DNA of 64,000 nucleotides from Antilocapra americana. Taxonomy: Eukaryota; Chordata; Mammalia; Artiodactyla; Antilocapridae. Location: contig ML664163.1 of assembly GCA_007570785.1 (NCBI GenBank), positions 832,389 through 896,388 on the forward strand, written 5' to 3'. Below the pieces are notes generated by a model that saw only the letters and a list, made by a program, of their open reading frames with translations, was not told the origin of the DNA and did not search any database. Below are positions 12,280 through 24,800 of the stretch, in pieces (the first letter of the stretch is position 1; every line of letters starts with the position of its first letter). A program made the translations under genes and the position numbers.

Positions 12280-13190
12280 ACAATGATATGTGATCAGGTT
12301 CTCTGAACATGAACTTTTTCATGTTCATATGCTGTTTTGAAACCAGCAGAATGCATCTTGGGACTTAGTACAGTGTAGGTTTTTCTGTCTGGCTGCAGAA
12401 AGAATTCAGTCAGAAGCTGAGTGACAAGGAAAGAGTTTACTAGTAGAGGGTGTTGCGAGAGATACAAGTGGGAGGGCAAGAGCGTGCCACCTGGAACTTG
12501 GTGGACTACAGTTTTGTAATGAGAAGAGTGGGGAGGAGAAGACCACTTCCTTGTTCTTGAGCAAACATCAAGCTTCCATCATTAGCTCCTCTTTCTCTGT
12601 GTTGGGTTGGGGGAGTTTTCTTGAGCCTATGTGGTTGAACGAGGACTTTCATGGTGCAATGGAAATGAGAAAAAAGGAACAGTACTATATACTGAGATGT
12701 GGTGAATTGTCTCAGGTTTCAGTATGATGTCACCTTTCCCTTAGATTTTTGTTTCTAGTGAGCACAGAGAAGCGTTGTCCTAGAAATCAGCTTACTGACC
12801 TCATGAAGCAGAGTATGGGTCTCATTTCACTTGTTTTGTTGTTTGGGGGGGCATGTCTCCTGCATCTGTTGCATAGTTTTGTTTCTAAGCAAAGGATGAG
12901 ATGGTTGTTGCTGTATTGAGTGATCATTGACTTACAGGGGTTCCCCAAGCTTGTTTATACTTACAGTCCCCTAGTGGAATTAACTGTTTAATCACCTACT
13001 TTGGCCCTTTACTCTATCCTTACTAGTTTTCTTTAAACCTTCCCATGTACCAGACTTCCTTGAAATTCTGTTCTTTTCTTCTGTCTGAACTTCCTTCTCC
13101 TGCCTGCTGTTGGGACCTGCTCTAGGTTATTCTGTTCTCCAGATCAAACTTAAGTCTTACCCATTTTGCCCTGTCCTGCTCAAAATTCAT
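12280..13190 (-). mobile_element. Possible LTR of an old endogenous retrovirus
   Basis: The block around 12,380-12,500 (aaagaattcagtcagaagct, then aaggaaagagtttactagta) resembles the leader and primer-side part of ruminant LTR elements, where a phrase of this type recurs. No gag, pol or env frame adjoins it, and I could not fix terminal TG...CA ends or a target-site repeat. It could equally be unique sequence; the strand is a guess. Confidence 0.25.
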
Positions 13191-13509
13191 GAGAAGGGGG
13201 TATCAAAGCTCTTTAAAATGTTTTATTGTTTTGCTACATCTGAGTTAAAGTATAGTCACAAAAGATATATAATTTGAGACTAGAACAAATCACTCAAAAA
13301 TGTATGTTGTAAATAAGTTTTCCTTCCTTTTGACTGCTCCCCTCAAATTGCTTATTCTAAGGTGAGGGAGAAGCTCCTCTTTCAAATCTGAGTTATTTTT
13401 CATGTCTTCACCTCTATGGCATCTGTTATTCTTTCTCTGTGATAGTCTTTTTTTGTTTCTTTGCCACAATTCAAGTCCACATCCTTTGGGAAGGAATAAA
13501 GAGAAGAGT

Positions 13510-13826
13510 CCATCCTAACCAGTCCATCCTAAAGGAAATAAGTCCTGAAGATTCATTGGAAAAACTGATGCTGAAGCTGAAACTCCAATACTTTGGCCAC
13601 CTGATGCGAATAACTGACTCATTTGAAAAGACCCTGATGCTGGGAAAAATTGAAGGCAGGAGGAGAAGGGGATGGCAGAGGATGAGATGGTTGGATGGCA
13701 CCACCAACTCAATGGACATAAGTTTAAGTAAACTCCAGGAGTTGGTGATGGGCAGGGGGGCCTGGCCTGCTGCAGTCCATCGGGTCACAAAGAATCATAC
13801 ACGACTGAACTGACCGAACAACTAAT
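13510..13826 (+). mobile_element. BovB LINE 3' end, 5'-truncated
   Basis: Last 320 bases of BovB ([20 protein letters not shown], then HTRLN at the end) ending ...actgaactgaccgaacaac. Flanked by a 10-bp repeat agagaagagt at 13500-13509 and 13827-13836. Confidence 0.9.
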
Positions 13827-13836
13827 AGAGAAGAGT

Positions 13837-15559
13837 AGGGAAGTGGGATGAGGACTGGGAAGCAGAATATCTAAAGACAATTCCTGATGCCAGCTTGTTG
13901 ATGTAGGTAAATTGCCTAACTTCTCTGGGCAGGGTTGGAAGGGCCAAGGGTGCTTAACGTCTGGAGAGAGACATGATATCAGGCTGAGGCAGATCAGGCC
14001 CTGTGGAGTGTCCCACCACACGTTCTTCCCAATAAATTGGGCATAATGGTTGCTTCCCTTAGCATTCCTTTGAACTGAGACTCACTTAACTATTTTTATA
14101 AATAAAATATCCTATAATTGAGAAAATTAATATTGCTACTTTGTTTTTATATCATTTGATATTTTCCAAGTGTTTTTGCATGTTTCTTTGTACTTAGATA
14201 CTTAGAGACATTAAGTAATTACTTCAGGGGTACAAAAAGTAGAAAGTGGAACCAAATTGCATATATTCTCATTCCCACTTTCTTCCACACACATGTTTAG
14301 TATTACCTTGACCCTATTATAAGCTTTATTCCACTTATTCCATCCTTTATTTGTACAAGCAATAACTAAAGACCACTTCCACAAAAATACTTGTTATGGA
14401 TCTCTATTCTCCTGTGCAGTATATCTGACTGCATGCTGCTTTGAGATACCAAAAGCTACCTGGGTAAGGGGAGTCTCTTTCACTTAATAGATGCTTGAAA
14501 GGATTAGAGGTGGGAAAGAAGAATTGGAGAAGAGAGAAAGCCTGGCTGCCTGATGTCATGAGGCCTGGCTGCCATGAGGTCTCCACTGCTGAATACAAGA
14601 GGTACTTGGCATGTGCAGCTATGAGCATTGAAATGTGACTCGTCTGAATTGAGATGTGTTACAAGGGTAAAATACACACCAAATTAGTGTGTGTATCTTC
14701 GTATTAAAACAATGTTAAATTTCTCTAATCATGTTCAGATTGCCGACACATTTTGGATATATGGGTTTAAATAAAACATGTCACCTGTTTAATTAGTGAA
14801 ATTAATTTCACCTAGTTTTCTTTACCTCTTCTAATGTGGCAACTAGAAAATTTTACATTATTCACGTGGCTTGAGTTCCATTGCCATTAGACAGCACTCC
14901 ACCTAGGCATTAATTCACTACCTTTCATTTCCTAAGTTGCTTCTTTCCTTCTCCGTGTCTTTGCACATAACATTTCTCTTGCTTAAATCCATGTCTCCTT
15001 TATAACTTTGCTTTTCACAGAGTTTGACCTCAATCTGTTAACCAGCTTACACTTAAAACCAAGCACCGTCACAATACTAACGTTCACACACCGTATGAAT
15101 TCTTCTGTTCCTTATATCTAAAAAGACCCAGTCTTCATGAAATTTCAAAGATAATGCCATTTATTTACATTGTTCCAGGATACCTAGTATAGCTCTAAGA
15201 GTTTATTCTATGGGCTTGAATACTATCCTATAGACTTATCAAGTCATCAGCCTAAGAGACAGCACCACTGATCCTTCCCTGCAAATAGACTGCCAGGCAC
15301 ACTAGGTACCCTTAGTAACAAAATGTAAACCAAAAAAACGAAACCATCCCCTACTTCTATTTCCACTGCTATTCTTTTAGGCCAAAAAATCTCATTTCCC
15401 TGTTGCATTATTACAGTTATCTCCTGCCTAAAATCTTTGCCCCTAATATCCCCATCAGTTCCATCCTGAATCTCTAGCCATTCAATCTTCCCAAAATACC
15501 ACTATTTTCATGTCAAATTTTGTCAAAAAGTCTTCAATGGCTCTGACAGCCCAGAGCAA
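13837..15559. other. Unassigned intergenic DNA
   Basis: No gene found. Some C/T-rich stretches near 14,900-15,090 and 15,360-15,480 recall L2 but are too decayed to call. Confidence 0.5.
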
Positions 15560-16535
15560 TAATTCTCAAATTGTACTTCACTGAACCATATGATTTTACT
15601 CATTAGCATTAATATTTCTTACCAGAGCAGTAATTTCTTCCTCTTAAGTATCATGTTCAGTCTTTCTGTTGGTTTCTTGAACATATGGAATATATTACAA
15701 CAGTTAAATATTGCAATGTTCTTTATCTGCTCATTTCATCATCCATATCGTATCTAGGTCAGTTTTGATTGACAGATTTTTCTTCTCATTTTAAGCTGTA
15801 TTTTCCTGCTTCTTTGAATGCCTGATAATTTTTAACTGGATGCCAAAAATTTTAGTTTATTGGTTGCTGGACATATTTATATTCCTATAAATATTTTTCA
15901 ACTTTGTTCTGGTATGCAGTTATTTGGAAACTGATTCATTCAATCCTGAGTTGAAGCTTTGTGGGAAGAGCTAGACCTAATTTATCTACTGTTGAGGCAA
16001 AATTTTTTGAGTGTTCATCCTGATCTTCCATGAAGTATGAGATTTTCCACTCTGACTTGGGAAAACAGGAACTATTTTCCTGTGGGCACTGAGGATTCTC
16101 CTCTAGTCCTTTTGTGTGGTTCTTTCTCCATAGACATGTACTGATCACTACTCAGCTGAGGACTTGAGGAAGGTACTCTAGGTGTCCAGAACTCACTCTC
16201 TCTGAGCAGCTCTTTCCTTTCCAGTGCTTTGTTCTGTGAACGCTAGCTGCCTTGATCACCTCAGATTCCCAGATCCATCTTAACTCAAGGGTATTGCTGG
16301 ACTCAGTCTGAAAACTCCCCATGGTCTGGCCTGGCAACACTCCAAGCAGTCACCTGGGGCCATCATGAGGCTCACCTTCTCTGTTTTGTGTTTCAAGGAT
16401 CATTGCCCTTTCTTGCTTGTTGAATGATGACTAGAAAACCATTGTATCACATTTTCTGTGAATATTTTCAGTTGTTTTAGGTGAGAGGGCAGATCTACTC
16501 CATCTCTCCATATTGCTGAAGGCATAAGTTTCAGT
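15560..16535 (-). mobile_element. Ancient L1 3' untranslated region (L1M type)
   Basis: Reverse of the long G/C-moderate L1M tail: ttcctgcttctttgaatgcc, attcctataaatattttt, gagattttccactctgactt, gtgtttcaaggatcattgcc, gttttaggtgagagggcag. Collinear with that family over almost 1 kb. Confidence 0.7.
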
Positions 16536-16596
16536 CAAGATGCTTACATTGTAGTTTGTTTGAAAAATATATTTGGCCCTTATAAGAATATTTTTA

Positions 16597-17048
16597 TTTT
16601 TTTTTCTTTTTTTTTATTGTTTTTGCCATACATTGTCATGATATCACCATGGGTTTACATATGCTTCCCCTCCGGAACCCCCCTCCCTCCTCCCTCCCCC
16701 CCGGGAAATCTCGCTGTACCAGCCCCGAGCATCAATCCTGGGCTGGCGATTGATTAGACACATGACAATTAACATGCTTCAATGCCCTTCTCCCATATCA
16801 TCCCACCCTTACCCTCATCCACAAAGTCCACGAGTCTATTCTATACATCTGCGTTCCTTTTGCTGTCTCGCATGTTGGGTTCTCATTACCGTCTTTCTAA
16901 ATTCCATATATATGCGTTAATATACTGTATTGTTGTTTTTGCTTCTGGCTTACTTCACTCTGGATAATGGGCTCCAGTTTCGTCCATCTGAGTAGAATTG
17001 CTTCAAATGAATTTTTTTTTAATGCTGAGTAATATTCCATTGTGTATA
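16597..17048 (-). mobile_element. Young 5'-truncated L1 3' end, minus strand
   Basis: Reverse-complement copy of the same subfamily as 4018-4394, longer by about 80 bases at its 5' end. Poly(A) is seen as T at 16,597-16,618. A 24-bp perfect target-site duplication lies at 16573-16596 and 17049-17072. The reversed G-rich block is at about 16,678-16,704. Confidence 0.92.
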
Positions 17049-17089
17049 TTGGCCCTTATAAGAATATTTTTAAAATCTAGAGTAAAATC

Positions 17090-17440
17090 TAAACTCCTTA
17101 GCCAGAGTGCCAGAACCTTCCATAGTCTGCCCTCAGTCTGAATTTCAAGTGTATTGTCTTGTTGCAGGCCGAATGATTAAATGCAGCTGTGTGTCTCCAC
17201 CTCTTTATTCACAGGGTTCCCATGCTGTCAACACAACTCTGTCTTCCTGGCTATCTTCCTCATGTCTGATCCTCTATTTTGGTCTAATAATTTTAGTTGC
17301 ATTTACCTCATCTTACCAATAAGATCATATGCTCTTTTAAGATGGGAACTATGTCTGATATTTTTATATTCTTCCAAAAGCTTAGCACCAAGACTGGGCA
17401 GTGAGTGGACATTCAACATATGTTTGTAATTTGTCTAACT
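17090..17440 (+). mobile_element. L2 LINE 3' end
   Basis: Plus-strand pattern aaatctaaactccttagcc ... gatgggaactatgtctgat ... gcttagcaccaagactggg, as in the L2 tail. Very old. Confidence 0.6.
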
Positions 17441-17874
17441 GAATGTTAAATAGCCTGACAGCAAGAACCTAGTTTTGTTCTTGCTAGTCTTAATTTGCAG
17501 CACACAAATTACTATATAACAGAACAAAAATAGGCTATGATGTAATTTCTGAGTAATCACGAGATGACATTATAAATGTAATCAGACTACTTTTTAAAAA
17601 TCCAGACAGATGGTGAAACATTCCATCTGATTATATTCTGTGTGCTCTGTGTCCAATCTAGCAACAGACAACTTCTCACTTCCCTTTTCTTAGACACCAA
17701 GGGTCATGGTGCTGAAATTTTCTACTCTCCTAAGTCTGTTCTCTGTACCTGATAGGACAGAGTATGTGATGTCACCTCTATTTTTTTCACTGACCCCAAA
17801 TCTGCATGAATCCTAATTATTTACTGAGAGTAGTTGTCGCTGGGACCAACCCAGAAACAAAGAACCAGAGGGTA

Positions 17875-18015
17875 AAGAGCATAGTGTCTGGTGTCATCCT
17901 GCTTGATGCTTGAGTACTGGTTCTGCTGGATATTAGCACCATGACCTTGTGCAGTCACTCCCTCCCCCAGGCTCAGTTCCACCCCTACACAAACAGGAGA
18001 TCATACCCAGAGCAG
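17875..18015 (+). mobile_element. MIR SINE fragment
   Basis: Core-like stretch: aaagagcatagtgtctggtg ... ttagcaccatgaccttgtgc ... cccaggctcag. Confidence 0.5.
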
Positions 18016-18384
18016 AGAGTCTTGTAGGAATGTAGATCTTCCTACCACACTCAGTGGGAGTTTAGTCCTTTTGAAATGAATTGAGACGTATGCTCAACAT
18101 CCTAAACTGGGTCATTGCTCTTTAAGGACAAAATTCCTTACCATGTTCAAAACCCATGGTACCGAGTACAGAAAGTCATAGCCATTATCCCCAATTTTAG
18201 TGTGTCTGTGAACTCAACCTCTTTCACCACTAAAACTATTACAAGAAGTTGAAGATTCAAAGAAACTCATTTTATGCCTGCCTTTAGTCTTGCCAGTACA
18301 TGGCCATTCCTAATTAGTGAGAAACAATGAATTCTACTCCTATATGCCCCAATGTAGTTACAGTTCTTTTATTAATATAATGAT

Positions 18385-18608
18385 CATTGCCACTATTGAA
18401 TATCTTCTCTTTTCCATGTACTATTCTGAGGACTTTATAGATAAAATTTTATTTAAAATAAAAACCTTAAGATGTAGGCATTATATGGGTGAAAATACTC
18501 AGGCACAGGGAGAAGAAGGAACCTGCTCAGTGTCCCCTGGTGAGGTAAGAATGGAGTTGGCATTCATACTCAGGCAGTCTGACTTCAGAGCCCATCAGTT
18601 AACCTATA
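18385..18608 (+). mobile_element. MIR SINE fragment
   Basis: aaaatactcaggcacaggga ... ctgctcagtgtcccctggtg ... caggcagtctgacttcagag follows the MIR 3' side (tail reading aactgaggcacagagag ... aggcagtctgactccagag). Confidence 0.65.
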
Positions 18609-19083
18609 GGCTCTTCTGATAAATCAAGACAAGATTTTATGTAAGGTGATGTCTTTGTCAAACCTCAAATTGGCCTGACTAGTGGAGATATTGAGGAGTT
18701 CTAAGACATGGTCAACACAATATAGGAATGGTGAAAAATGTGTTCAGACATTACTTGGAGATTGGATGGGTGATGATTTAAAAAAGAAAATTAAAAGCTA
18801 CCTAGAATAGCATTAATTGTCTCATAGAACATAGCCTCTGCAGCTGAGAGGCCATACAGTGGGAGGTCGAGAAGGATGCTTCTAGATAGACCTGTGTCAG
18901 GGCAGGGTACCCTGGGAGGAAGACTTTCCTCTCTTGGAGTATGTATAAGTACTAGTGTATACCAGTGTCTTGAGTCATCACAGAGAGGTTAATTGAGCCT
19001 GGTCTTTAGCTGGTTGAGTAGGCCCTGGTGGGCTAGCAAAATCTCCCCACTTGCTTACTATTGTAGGAAATTCCTTTAGTCTA

Positions 19084-19262
19084 GCACAGTTCTCAGAGTG
19101 AGGTCCCCCGACCAGCAGCATCAGTATCAACTAGAAGCTTCTTAGAAATGCAAATTCTCAGGCTCCATCTCAGACCTACTGAGGAGAAATGGGTGGTGGC
19201 ACACAGCAATCTGATTTTTAACAAACCCTCTAGATCATTTTGATAGACACTTCTAGCAGGAT
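19084..19262 (+). mobile_element. MER5A-type hAT DNA transposon remnant
   Basis: cacagttctcagagtgaggtc, cagcagcatcagtatcaact, gaaatgcaaattctcaggct, acctactgaggagaaatggg and ttttaacaaaccctctagat follow the MER5A consensus end to end. Confidence 0.85.
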
Positions 19263-19589
19263 ACCTTTTGAACTCCCCAATTAAGAATGAGTATTAAAGT
19301 GTAAAACCATAGTTGAGAGCTCTACAGGATGAATTAATTACAGATAATGTAAATGAAGTTTAATTCACTGCCTGTGATCTGTTTGACTGATACAAATGCA
19401 TCAGATAAGTCTAATCCTCACCTCTCTCCTCAGTCACATACGTAATGTTCCTAACATCAAAGCTTAGGGTTTGTAACAAAGATCAGATAGGCTTGGATTT
19501 ATGACCAGTGTCAACTAGATGCTTTCACTGGAGAAAACATATGTGAGTGATAGCAAGTAATATGTATTTTAAAACCTGTTCTAATTTAA

Positions 19590-19607
19590 TTATATATATA
19601 TATATAT
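19590..19607. repeat. (TA)n microsatellite
   Basis: Nine TA units in AT-rich surroundings. Confidence 0.9.
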
Positions 19608-19754
19608 TTGTAATATCAAACACTTATATATCACTGATTCTTTGCATATTCTAATTTATATTTTTAAAATAAAAATCTCTGGAAAACATAAGCACTACAA
19701 GTACTATTGTTCTGTTTAAAATAACTTTTAAAGAGCCTCACCTTAGGTAGGGCT

Positions 19755-19872
19755 GTGCAGTCCTGCTCTGGGGCCTGGGCTCCTGGAGGGCAAGGATCAG
19801 CCTATTTACCAGTGTTCACCTCATGACTGGCACACAGCCCCATGCCCAACAGCCCAATAATCAGAGCATGAG
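19755..19872 (+). mobile_element. L2 LINE 3' end
   Basis: ctcctggagggcaaggatca ... catgactggcacacagcccc ... aataatcagagcatgagctg matches the usual L2 terminal text. Confidence 0.6.
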
Positions 19873-20765
19873 CTGAATTGACTGGAAATGAGTAAAAAGA
19901 TCAGAGAACATTATCCTCACAAGTGAGAGAACAGAGATAGGAAGAGGAAGCAGGACAGGGAAAATTTCAGACTTGACAACTTTGCCATCTTCACTTTTCC
20001 ATGAGGATCAATAGAAGTATATGCCTCATAGCTGCAAAATCTGGTAGCCCTGATCTGCATGATTTATAACTAACATGTTTGTTGGTGGCATGAATTGATT
20101 AAGAATAAAGTACCACATGGAGAGTTTATTGAAGCAGCAGTGTCCAAGAGTCTAATATTGGCCCAATTCATGCATTTGAGTTCAGTTTCAATCACAAGGG
20201 AAAAAGTCATATGTTGAATAACAGTTCCAGGAGCTTTCAGAGACAATGGAATTGTAAATGAGCAGCTCAGCACCAGATATTTATTTCTCCTTTTTTCTTT
20301 TATTACTATTGGACAGGATCAAAGGATAAAATAGACGTATGTCTGCCTGTCATGTGGCCCTAATTCTAATTCCTGACCATATATTTAATAACACAGATAT
20401 CTTTTAAAATTAGGGACTTGGTTTGTTCAAAAAGTCTGCATTATTTTCAATATGTAGCAAATAATGGTGAGATATATTTTGAAATTTATCTCTTAGATTC
20501 AAAAGGCAGCCAGATAACAGACCCACATCATAAACCATGGCATCTGTATTGCCTCTATCTCTACTTCTTAAAGATAAAATTTATTACATTCTTTTGCAAT
20601 GTGCAGTCTTATTAAAAAATAAACTAGACATGAAAGCATCTAAACAGAAGTTACTCTTTTGAATCTAGCCACTAGCCACTCATTTTAAAAAACCAGTAGC
20701 ATTAATCCCCTCTAACTGGAAAATGTTTTTCCTCCCAGTGAATTCTTTCTTTAATCCTTTTTACC
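19873..20765. other. Unassigned AT-rich DNA
   Basis: No gene or clear repeat. A 65-codon frame at 20,418-20,615 has no recognisable features. Confidence 0.5.
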
Positions 20766-21912
20766 AGAGATCAAATTGCTAACATCTGTTGGATCATAGA
20801 AAAAGCAAGAGAATTCCAGAAAAACATCTACTTCTGCTTCATTGACTACGCTAAAGCCTTTGACTGTGTGAATCACAACAAACTGTGGAAATTATAGAGA
20901 TGGGAATATCAGACCACCTTACCTGCCTCCCGAAAAACCTGTATGTAGGTCAAGAAGCAACAGAACTGGACATTGAACAAAGGAATGGTTTCAAATTAGG
21001 AAAGGAGTACATTAAGGCTGTATATTGCTACCCTGCTTCTTTAACTTACATGCAGAGTACATCATACAAAATGCCAGGCTGGATGAAGCACAAACTGGGA
21101 TCAAGATTGCTGGGAGAAATACCAATAACTTCAGATATGCAGATGATACAACCCTTATGGCAGACAGTGAAGAGGAACGAAAGAACCTCTTGATGAATGT
21201 GAAAGAGGAGACTGAAAAAACTGGCTTAAAACTCAATATTCAAAAAACAAAGACCAGGGGATCTGATCTATCACTGGTCCCATCCCATCTGGTCCTATCA
21301 CTTCATTGAAAATAGATGGGGTAACAACGGAAATAGTGACAGACTTTATTTTCTTGTGCTCCAAAATCACTGCAGATGGTGACTGCAGGCATGAAATTGC
21401 TCCTTGGAAGAAAAGCTATGACAAACCTAGACAGCATATTAAAAAGCAGAGACATTACTTTGCCAACAAAGGCCTGCCTAGTCAAAGCTATGGTTTTTCC
21501 AGTAGTTGTGTATGGATGGGAGAGTTGGACCATAGAGAAGGCTGAGCTCTGAAGAATTAATGCTTTAGAACTGTGGTGTTGGAGAAGACTCTTGAGAGTC
21601 CCTTGGACTGCGAAGAGATCAAACCAGTGAATCCTGAATATTCAATGGAAGGACTGATGCTGAAGCTGAAACTCCAATACTTTGGCCCCTGATGTGAAGA
21701 GCTGACATTAGAAAAGACCCTGATGCTGGGAAAGATTCAAGGCAGAGGAGAATAGGACAACAGAGGTTGAGATGGTTCGATGGCATCACCGACTCAATAG
21801 ACATAAGTTTGAGGAAGCTCCGAGAGATGGTTATGGACAGGGAAGCCTGGCATGCTGCAGTTAATGGGGTTGCAAAGAATCTGACCTGACTGAGTGACTG
21901 AGCAACAACAAT
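20766..21912 (+). mobile_element. BovB LINE fragment, reverse transcriptase half
   Basis: From accagagatcaaattgctaa (RT fingers; CFIDYAKAFDCVNHNKLWK near 20,840) through FRYADD (catalytic box YADD intact at 21136-21147) to ...tgactgagcaacaacaatcag. An 18-base insertion-like stretch near 21,260-21,290 repeats tggtcccatc. Frameshifts throughout. Confidence 0.92.
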
Positions 21913-22925
21913 CAGACTCATGAAAGAAGTTTCCAGGTTCTTGAAAGCATTAGGCAATTGATGAACCTGAGCAATGGATGAGAAAAAAAGTCTTTTTTAT
22001 GTAGTGGTGCCTGCTCACTTTTGGTTGATAGCAATTTTCCAAATAGGTAGGCATCATCTGCAATAAAATGTCTATTCCCACTTGGCTGAGAAGAAGATTA
22101 CTGGAGAGTGGCTATGTTGGAAGAGAGAAGTTCTGAAAAGTAAACGAGCTCTGAAAAATATTAGAAGTGAATTCATTAATGTATTTACTCATTATTTGTG
22201 TATCTATTTAGAGTAGTATAAAGTCTTCATAAAAGATATATTTTCCCCAAAATCATTAGTCTCAATGTCTCTTAACTAATTGTTTTGAAACTTGTGGTGA
22301 GCAACAGTTCCCATCTTCTCAGGTACTGAAACACCTAGTTTTTGTCTGAGCACGAGGCCACCTGAAGTAAAGGCTGTTTCATTGTCTCTCTTCACTGTCC
22401 TTTCTCTTTTTTCTGAGAAAAATCTTTAAAGGGCTTGGCCTTTCTTTTTTCCTTCTTTCTACTGAACTGGAAATGGACTAAATGACTGGATCTCCAACAG
22501 AATCTTGAGTCATGAGCTGATGTGGGGAATGGAAGCCATGCACGAAATATCATCAGGGAAAAGAAACTTGACCCCTTGCATTGGGATATACATGCAAGCT
22601 CTGGATGAACTCCTTCTTAACTTCACTTTATGACAGAAATAAACTTCTATCTTATTTGTCATTATTTTGGAGTTTTCTGTTCCCAACTTGTTCATTTGCA
22701 AAGGGCAATATTGTTATTGTTGTCATTCCCCTTGGCAACTAATACTGGGACTACCAAGAAATGCTGGCTAAATATAACTTTATAATCCCCCAAAGCTAGA
22801 CAAAAATATTGTTAGTTATAAAAAGAAAAGATAGGTATATCTAACTGTATCAAAATATAATACAACTGTTACCACAAACAAATTCAGGAGACAAATGATA
22901 TGATAAATTAAACTGATAATACAGA
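21913..22925. other. Unassigned DNA
   Basis: No coding frame or repeat that I recognise. Confidence 0.5.
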
Positions 22926-23790
22926 TGGCAGACAAAGGATTAGGATAAAAAATGTACAAAGAACAACTGCAAACTGACAAGAAAAACCAAATACCCCCAT
23001 AGGAAAATAGGCAAAATAAACAGGCAGAATAAACAACTCAAACAGGGATGAAGTCAAATGGCTGATAAGCTTTTGAAAACATGCTCAAGTTCTTTAACAG
23101 GCAGGGGAATGAAATTAAAGTTAAAAATGAGATATTACTTTATACTTGTTGAATAATCAGAAATTAAAAAGAATCTGAGTACTGTCAAGAGTACTTCCAT
23201 GTATGGCTGGTGAAATTGTGAAGTGTTACTGCCTTTTCAGAAAGCAATCTAGCAATATCTATTAAAATTTTAGATGTATTTTCTCTGACTTAATATTCCC
23301 ACTCCTGGGACACTTTCCCAAAGTAATAAAACTATGCAAACGGACACATGTACAAAGATGCCAATTACAGTATTTTTCATAGTTGCAAAAAAATCTAGAA
23401 ACTTCAGTAGGCTAACAGCTGAATCTACACCCTGGTGGCTCAGATGGTAAAGAATCCACTTGCAATGCAGGAGATCTGGATTGGGAAGATCCCCTGAAGA
23501 AGGAAATGGCTACCCATTCCAGTATTTTTGCCTGGAGAATTCCATGGACAGAGGAATCTGGCGGGCTACAGTCCATGGGTTTGCAAAGAGTTGGACACAA
23601 CTGAGCAACTAACACTTTCACTACTTGCACACCATGGAATAACATACAACCATTAAAATGAGGAATTAGAGTTCCTTCAATTGGTTTGACAGGTTTTCAA
23701 TGACATTATTAAGTGAAGAGAGCACAATCTAGATACCTATATACAACTGATCCCATTTTGTTAAACAACCAGAGAGCAATATGTGATATG
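22926..23790 (+). mobile_element. Ancient L1 ORF2 end and 3' region, split by a Bov-tA
   Basis: aaggattaggataaaaaatg, ctgataagcttttgaaaaca, ggcaggggaatgaaattaaa, gttactgccttttcagaaag, cactcctgggacactttccc and ccatggaataacatacaacc are all in L1 order on the plus strand. The Bov-tA at 23,428-23,622 sits between. Confidence 0.75.
23428..23622 (+). mobile_element. Bov-tA SINE
   Basis: ccctggtggctcagatggta ... gatcccctgaagaagg ... ggacacaactgagcaactaa. Confidence 0.9.
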
Positions 23791-24690
23791 TTTCTATATC
23801 TACATGAGCATATCAGCATGGAGAAAACTCAAATTTTGAATCCTAAATTGTGAACCTGGGTCATTGTATGGGGCGATGGGAAAAAGCAAGAAAAAATGTG
23901 TGAGTGAAGTATAAGAAAATGTATGATAGAGATTATGGCAAGAGGCCAAAGGCAAGCCAGGGAAAAAACAAGGTATATAATATGCTTGACTCATTTATAT
24001 ATTAATTATATATGTACATGCATATACTGTATATTATATATATGAATACAAAGACATAACCTAGTAATAACCCTAATTTATACTCAGAAATACTGACCAA
24101 CATTTTATTCTAATTTTTTATTATATAAAAGTATATGTTTATTATAGAAGATTAGAAAATATAGAGATGTAAAATACATTTTTTGAAGAATCCATAATCT
24201 GACCACCCAGAGATAACCACTGTTTTTAGATGCATTGCGTAATCTTTTAATATACTATGATGCTTTAATAACTCATTCTCATTTAAATGCCACTTCTTTA
24301 ATAATTATCCTCATAAACTTACAATCTTATTTTCTAACAAACATGAACATATCATTCTATTTCCACACATCAAGTCCTTTGATAAATGTGCTCATTTTCA
24401 AATCACATCGATAGAGAAGGGAAGAGATGGACACCCTGAAAAGGAGAGGATTTCATAGTTCTGTTTTTTTCCTTCTTTTAAATTGCAGCAAACTCCTCTC
24501 CATCCTCTCTCCCTAACATACTCTAACATCTTTAAGGATATTGACCCTTCTAAGTTAAAAACAGAGTAACTTGTTATAAATTGTGATCTCAAATGGTTTA
24601 GTAACATCTATGTAGTCAGTATTGTAAAACATTTTGTTCTCAGCAATTATTTTAGTAAAATTTGATATGTGACTTTTGGATCTGTATTAG
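23791..24690. other. Unassigned AT-rich DNA
   Basis: AT-rich tract at about 23,995-24,045. The block 24,110-24,260 (ccataatctgaccacccaga, gataaccactg) resembles an old interspersed repeat that I cannot name. Confidence 0.45.
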
Positions 24691-24692
24691 AG

Positions 24693-24800
24693 TGCTGTGT
24701 TGTTGTTTTTCAGTCACTGAGTCATGTCCAACACTTTGTGACCCTGTGAAATGCAGCTCACCAGGCTTCCCTGTCCTTCACTATCTCCTGGAGTTTGCTT
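24693..24800 (-). mobile_element. BovB 3' end fragment
   Basis: Reverse of the BovB tail: cagtcactgagtcatgtcca ... caccaggcttccctgtcctt ... ctcctggagtttgctt. Confidence 0.75.
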
